From Ruminococcus sp. UBA4350 (GTDB lineage Bacteria > Bacillota > Clostridia > Oscillospirales > Ruminococcaceae): DNA of 32,242 nucleotides. The stretch's first letter is position 1; every line of letters starts with the position of its first letter. The stretch is from positions 1 through 32,242 of the forward strand of contig DGSY01000133.1 of assembly GCA_002394125.1 (NCBI GenBank). Direction: 5' to 3'. The notes under the pieces were generated by a model. The model did no database searches. It was not told where the DNA came from and worked only from the letters and a program-made list of their open reading frames with translations. Both the position numbers and the translations under genes were made by a program. Positions 30,864 through 32,242 of this stretch are shown here, one piece after another.

Positions 30864-31280
30864 TCAGATCAGAATGCCTGCACAGTGATCCAGTTCATGC
30901 TGGATGATCTGCGCGGCATAGCCCTCAAAGCGGCGCTTCTGCGGCTGCATGGCCATATTCAGCCAGCGCACCATGATAACGCGGAAGCGCTTTGTCCTGC
31001 GCGTACCGGACAGCGACAGACAGCCCTCCTCCGTTTCATATTCGCCGGAGGACGCGAGAATGCGCGGATTCAGCATAACGATCGGCATCTGCGTTCCGGG
31101 CAGTAATACGGCGATGATGCGCTTCGGTACGCCGATCATATTCGCCGCCATGCCGACACAGCGGTGCGCATTGGCCTGAAGCGTATCCCGCAGATCGACT
31201 GCAATCTGCAAATCGGCGTTGGACGCATCCGCCGCAGGCTGCGAGAGCAAAACCGTATCCTTACAGATCGGACGGATCAC
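30864..31280 (-). CDS. def: Peptide deformylase-like metalloenzyme
   Basis: The 138-residue protein has the deformylase motifs: GMAANMIG (43-50), EEGCLSL with metal ligand Cys87, and QHELDH with His128, Glu129 and His132. The second half of motif 1 lacks the conserved active-site Gln (Met48 sits in its place), a variant that I associate with a clostridial short deformylase group. Activity may therefore differ from housekeeping Def. The start is GTG, overlapping the stop of the upstream phosphatase gene by three to four bases, so the two are translationally coupled. Confidence 0.87.
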   Translation of the reverse strand: MIRPICKDTVLLSQPAADASNADLQIAVDLRDTLQANAHRCVGMAANMIGVPKRIIAVLLPGTQMPIVMLNPRILASSGEYETEEGCLSLSGTRRTKRFRVIMVRWLNMAMQPQKRRFEGYAAQIIQHELDHCAGILI

Positions 31281-31753
31281 AGCACTCCCCTCCCCTCCAG
31301 ATAACCGAGCAGCCCTTCAATGCCGTATACGATATCCGAATAGGCTTTCCCGAAATCGCCGGTAAACCACGGATCCGAAACATCACGCGGCGTATCGGTG
31401 AAATCCAGAAGCCGGAAGACCTTGTTCTCCGGATCGCTGCCGATGATGCGCAGGATATTGTGCAGGTTCAGGCTGTCCATGCAGATGATATAATCGTATG
31501 CCGCATAGTCGGATTTTTTCAGCTGCACGGCGCGGTGATCGCTGCACGGAATCCCATGCGCTTTCAGCGCGGCGCGCGCCGGCGGATAAACCGGATTGCC
31601 CGTATCGCCCCAGATCTCCTCCGTGCTGGTCGCGCTGGACGCGATCACAAAACGATCTGCTATGCCGCGCTGCCGCAGCGTTTCCTTCATTATCATTTCT
31701 GCCATCGGCGAGCGGCAGATGTTGCCGTGGCAGACAAACATTACTTTTATCAT
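31277..31753 (-). CDS. Low-molecular-weight protein tyrosine phosphatase
   Basis: The 158-residue LMW-PTP starts MIKVMFVCHGNICRSPMAEM. The phosphate-binding loop has nucleophile Cys8 and Arg14, and a later DPWF carries the general-acid Asp. It should act on phosphotyrosine or related small substrates. The start at 31753 follows GGAGG by ten bases; an open frame continues upstream to 31867 but runs through repeat DNA. It is coupled to the deformylase-like gene and preceded by a 300-bp repeat-rich leader. Confidence 0.93.
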   Translation of the reverse strand: MIKVMFVCHGNICRSPMAEMIMKETLRQRGIADRFVIASSATSTEEIWGDTGNPVYPPARAALKAHGIPCSDHRAVQLKKSDYAAYDYIICMDSLNLHNILRIIGSDPENKVFRLLDFTDTPRDVSDPWFTGDFGKAYSDIVYGIEGLLGYLEGRGVL

Positions 31754-31771
31754 AGGTATAAACCTCCGTAT

Positions 31772-31868
31772 TTTGCCGTGATTTGCCGCGTTTTGCCGTT
31801 GTATACTTTGACGAACGGGTGTATTGATTCTGTCAAGATTCACGGCGAACTCGGCAAATTGCGGCAAA
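31772..31868. repeat. 10-bp-phased TTTGCCG boxes, inverted pair of arrays
   Basis: TTTGCCG begins at 31772, 31782 and 31792 (exact 10-bp step). The inverse CGGCAAA begins at 31852 and 31862 (again 10 bp), with a degenerate CGGCGAA at 31843. One helical turn per step puts all boxes on one DNA face, as in a cooperative operator. It lies just upstream of the phosphatase ribosome binding site. Confidence 0.75.
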
Positions 31869-31890
31869 TCTTAGCATTCTAAGGACATCG

Positions 31891-32032
31891 TTAGTAGTAG
31901 AAATGGTAGTAAACACAGGGTGTTTTACTACTAAGGAATTGGCGCATATCGCGGAAACAGCAGGTAGTAGTAAAGCGATTACTACTACGTTTACTACTGC
32001 GCTTACTACCAAGATCACAGTATGATACTACT
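31891..32032. repeat. 12-bp-phased TTACTAC/GTAGTAA iteron-like array
   Basis: TTACTAC begins at 31979, 31991 and 32003 (exact 12-bp step), with an inverted GTAGTAA at 31967 in the same phase. A further facing pair lies at 31906 (GTAGTAA) and 31925 (TTACTAC). Looser copies occur at 31891-31900 and 32026-32032. No gene is supportable in 31869-32041; the short open frames here are products of the repeats. Confidence 0.75.
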
Positions 32033-32055
32033 AAAGCGCCGGTATATACCTTTTC

Positions 32056-32084
32056 ATTATACCATAATCCTACCAATTCATCAA
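32056..32084 (-). promoter_or_regulatory. Promoter reading into the repeat-rich leader of the phosphatase gene
   Basis: On the minus strand TTGATG (32084-32079) and TATAAT (32061-32056) have a 17-bp spacer. The palindrome GGTATATACC (32041-32050) sits at the expected start of transcription. Confidence 0.6.
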
Positions 32085-32096
32085 GTCAAAACGGGC

Positions 32097-32127
32097 AAAA
32101 AAATAACGGCTCACTTGAAGTGAGCCG
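32097..32127 (-). terminator. Terminator of the gene at the right edge
   Basis: On the minus strand CGGCTCACTT / AAGTGAGCCG forms a ten-bp stem with a one-base centre (a tight or partly open loop), followed by TTATTTTTTT. Confidence 0.8.
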
Positions 32128-32141
32128 CAGCGGGAAGCATA

Positions 32142-32242
32142 TCATACTGCTTCATCCTTTGTTCTGTTCATTTCCTGACGGGCGTTCTGGAGTTCCTCCA
32201 TGCGGTGAAGCTCCGCAGCAGCGTCCTCCAGCCCCAGATGCG
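32142..32242 (-). CDS. 3' end of a minus-strand gene (partial, unknown)
   Basis: Thirty-three codons run from the window edge to a TGA at 32142-32144, encoding a charged helical tail (HLGLEDAAAELHRMEELQ...). A proper terminator follows, which supports a real gene. The tail is too short to name. Charged helical ends of this kind occur in mobilisation, phage and many other proteins, so no function is given. Confidence 0.55.
   Translation of the reverse strand, partial: HLGLEDAAAELHRMEELQNARQEMNRTKDEAV

Noticed and set aside
31891..32032. CRISPR array
   Set aside because: Repeat units are only seven bases at a 12-bp step without spacers of CRISPR length, and no cas gene is present.
31833..32076. 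Short minus-strand frames over the TTACTAC repeats
   Set aside because: The residues simply reflect the repeats and shift between frames; there is no ribosome binding site.

Overview
The window reads as chromosome of a Gram-positive, fibre-degrading gut bacterium of the Ruminococcus type (Oscillospirales). Two secreted proteins end in type I dockerins (a CBM35-GH26 enzyme and a PIG-L-like deacetylase). L27 carries the cleavable Firmicutes N-terminal extension and sits beside its protease Prp. The secretion locus is of the Bacillota kind (EssC-type ATPase plus YukD). Promoters are plain sigma-A sites with 17-bp spacers. Species cannot be fixed from the sequence alone.

Left part (about 1-18350): a type VII secretion (T7SS) island, visibly more AT-rich in its codons than the right part. 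After a small frameshifted lipoprotein gene, two near-consensus promoters and a strong leader terminator precede a long same-strand gene train. It encodes an FHA-bearing three-module EssC ATPase, a helical protein, a pair of related accessory proteins, YukD, four short WXG100 proteins, other helical WXG-like proteins, a 366-residue candidate substrate, two DUF4176 proteins, a zinc-ribbon/DUF805 membrane protein, a transmembrane Ser/Thr kinase, an OmpA-like lipoprotein and a PP2C phosphatase. No EssA, EssB or EsaA homologue is recognisable. FHA, kinase and phosphatase suggest a phospho-controlled secretion machine.

Boundaries (1-104 and about 18300-19220): the island is flanked by two inverted copies of the 3' end of a large serine recombinase gene plus a hairpin. 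On the right these join a fragment resembling a C39-type peptidase, the frameshifted 3' end of a tyrosine integrase, an intact tRNA-Leu(UAA), integrase-arm-like repeats, and the promoter and 5' half of a second tRNA-Leu(UAA) cut at its anticodon loop. This is the signature of integration and decay at a tRNA gene.

Right part (19464-31753): core genes in higher-GC sequence. These are an unknown gene, tsaE-tsaB (tRNA t6A synthesis), a lipoprotein and rpiB; the GH26 gene; the L21 leader with rplU-prp-rpmA; and obg-mrnC-yebC. On the minus strand follow a dockerin-bearing deacetylase, a lipoprotein, and a low-molecular-weight tyrosine phosphatase translationally coupled to a peptide-deformylase-like gene.

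Right edge (31754-32242): the leader of the phosphatase gene holds two unusual repeat arrays, TTTGCCG boxes phased at 10 bp and TTACTAC boxes phased at 12 bp. Beyond them lie a terminator and the 3' end of another minus-strand gene that leaves the window.
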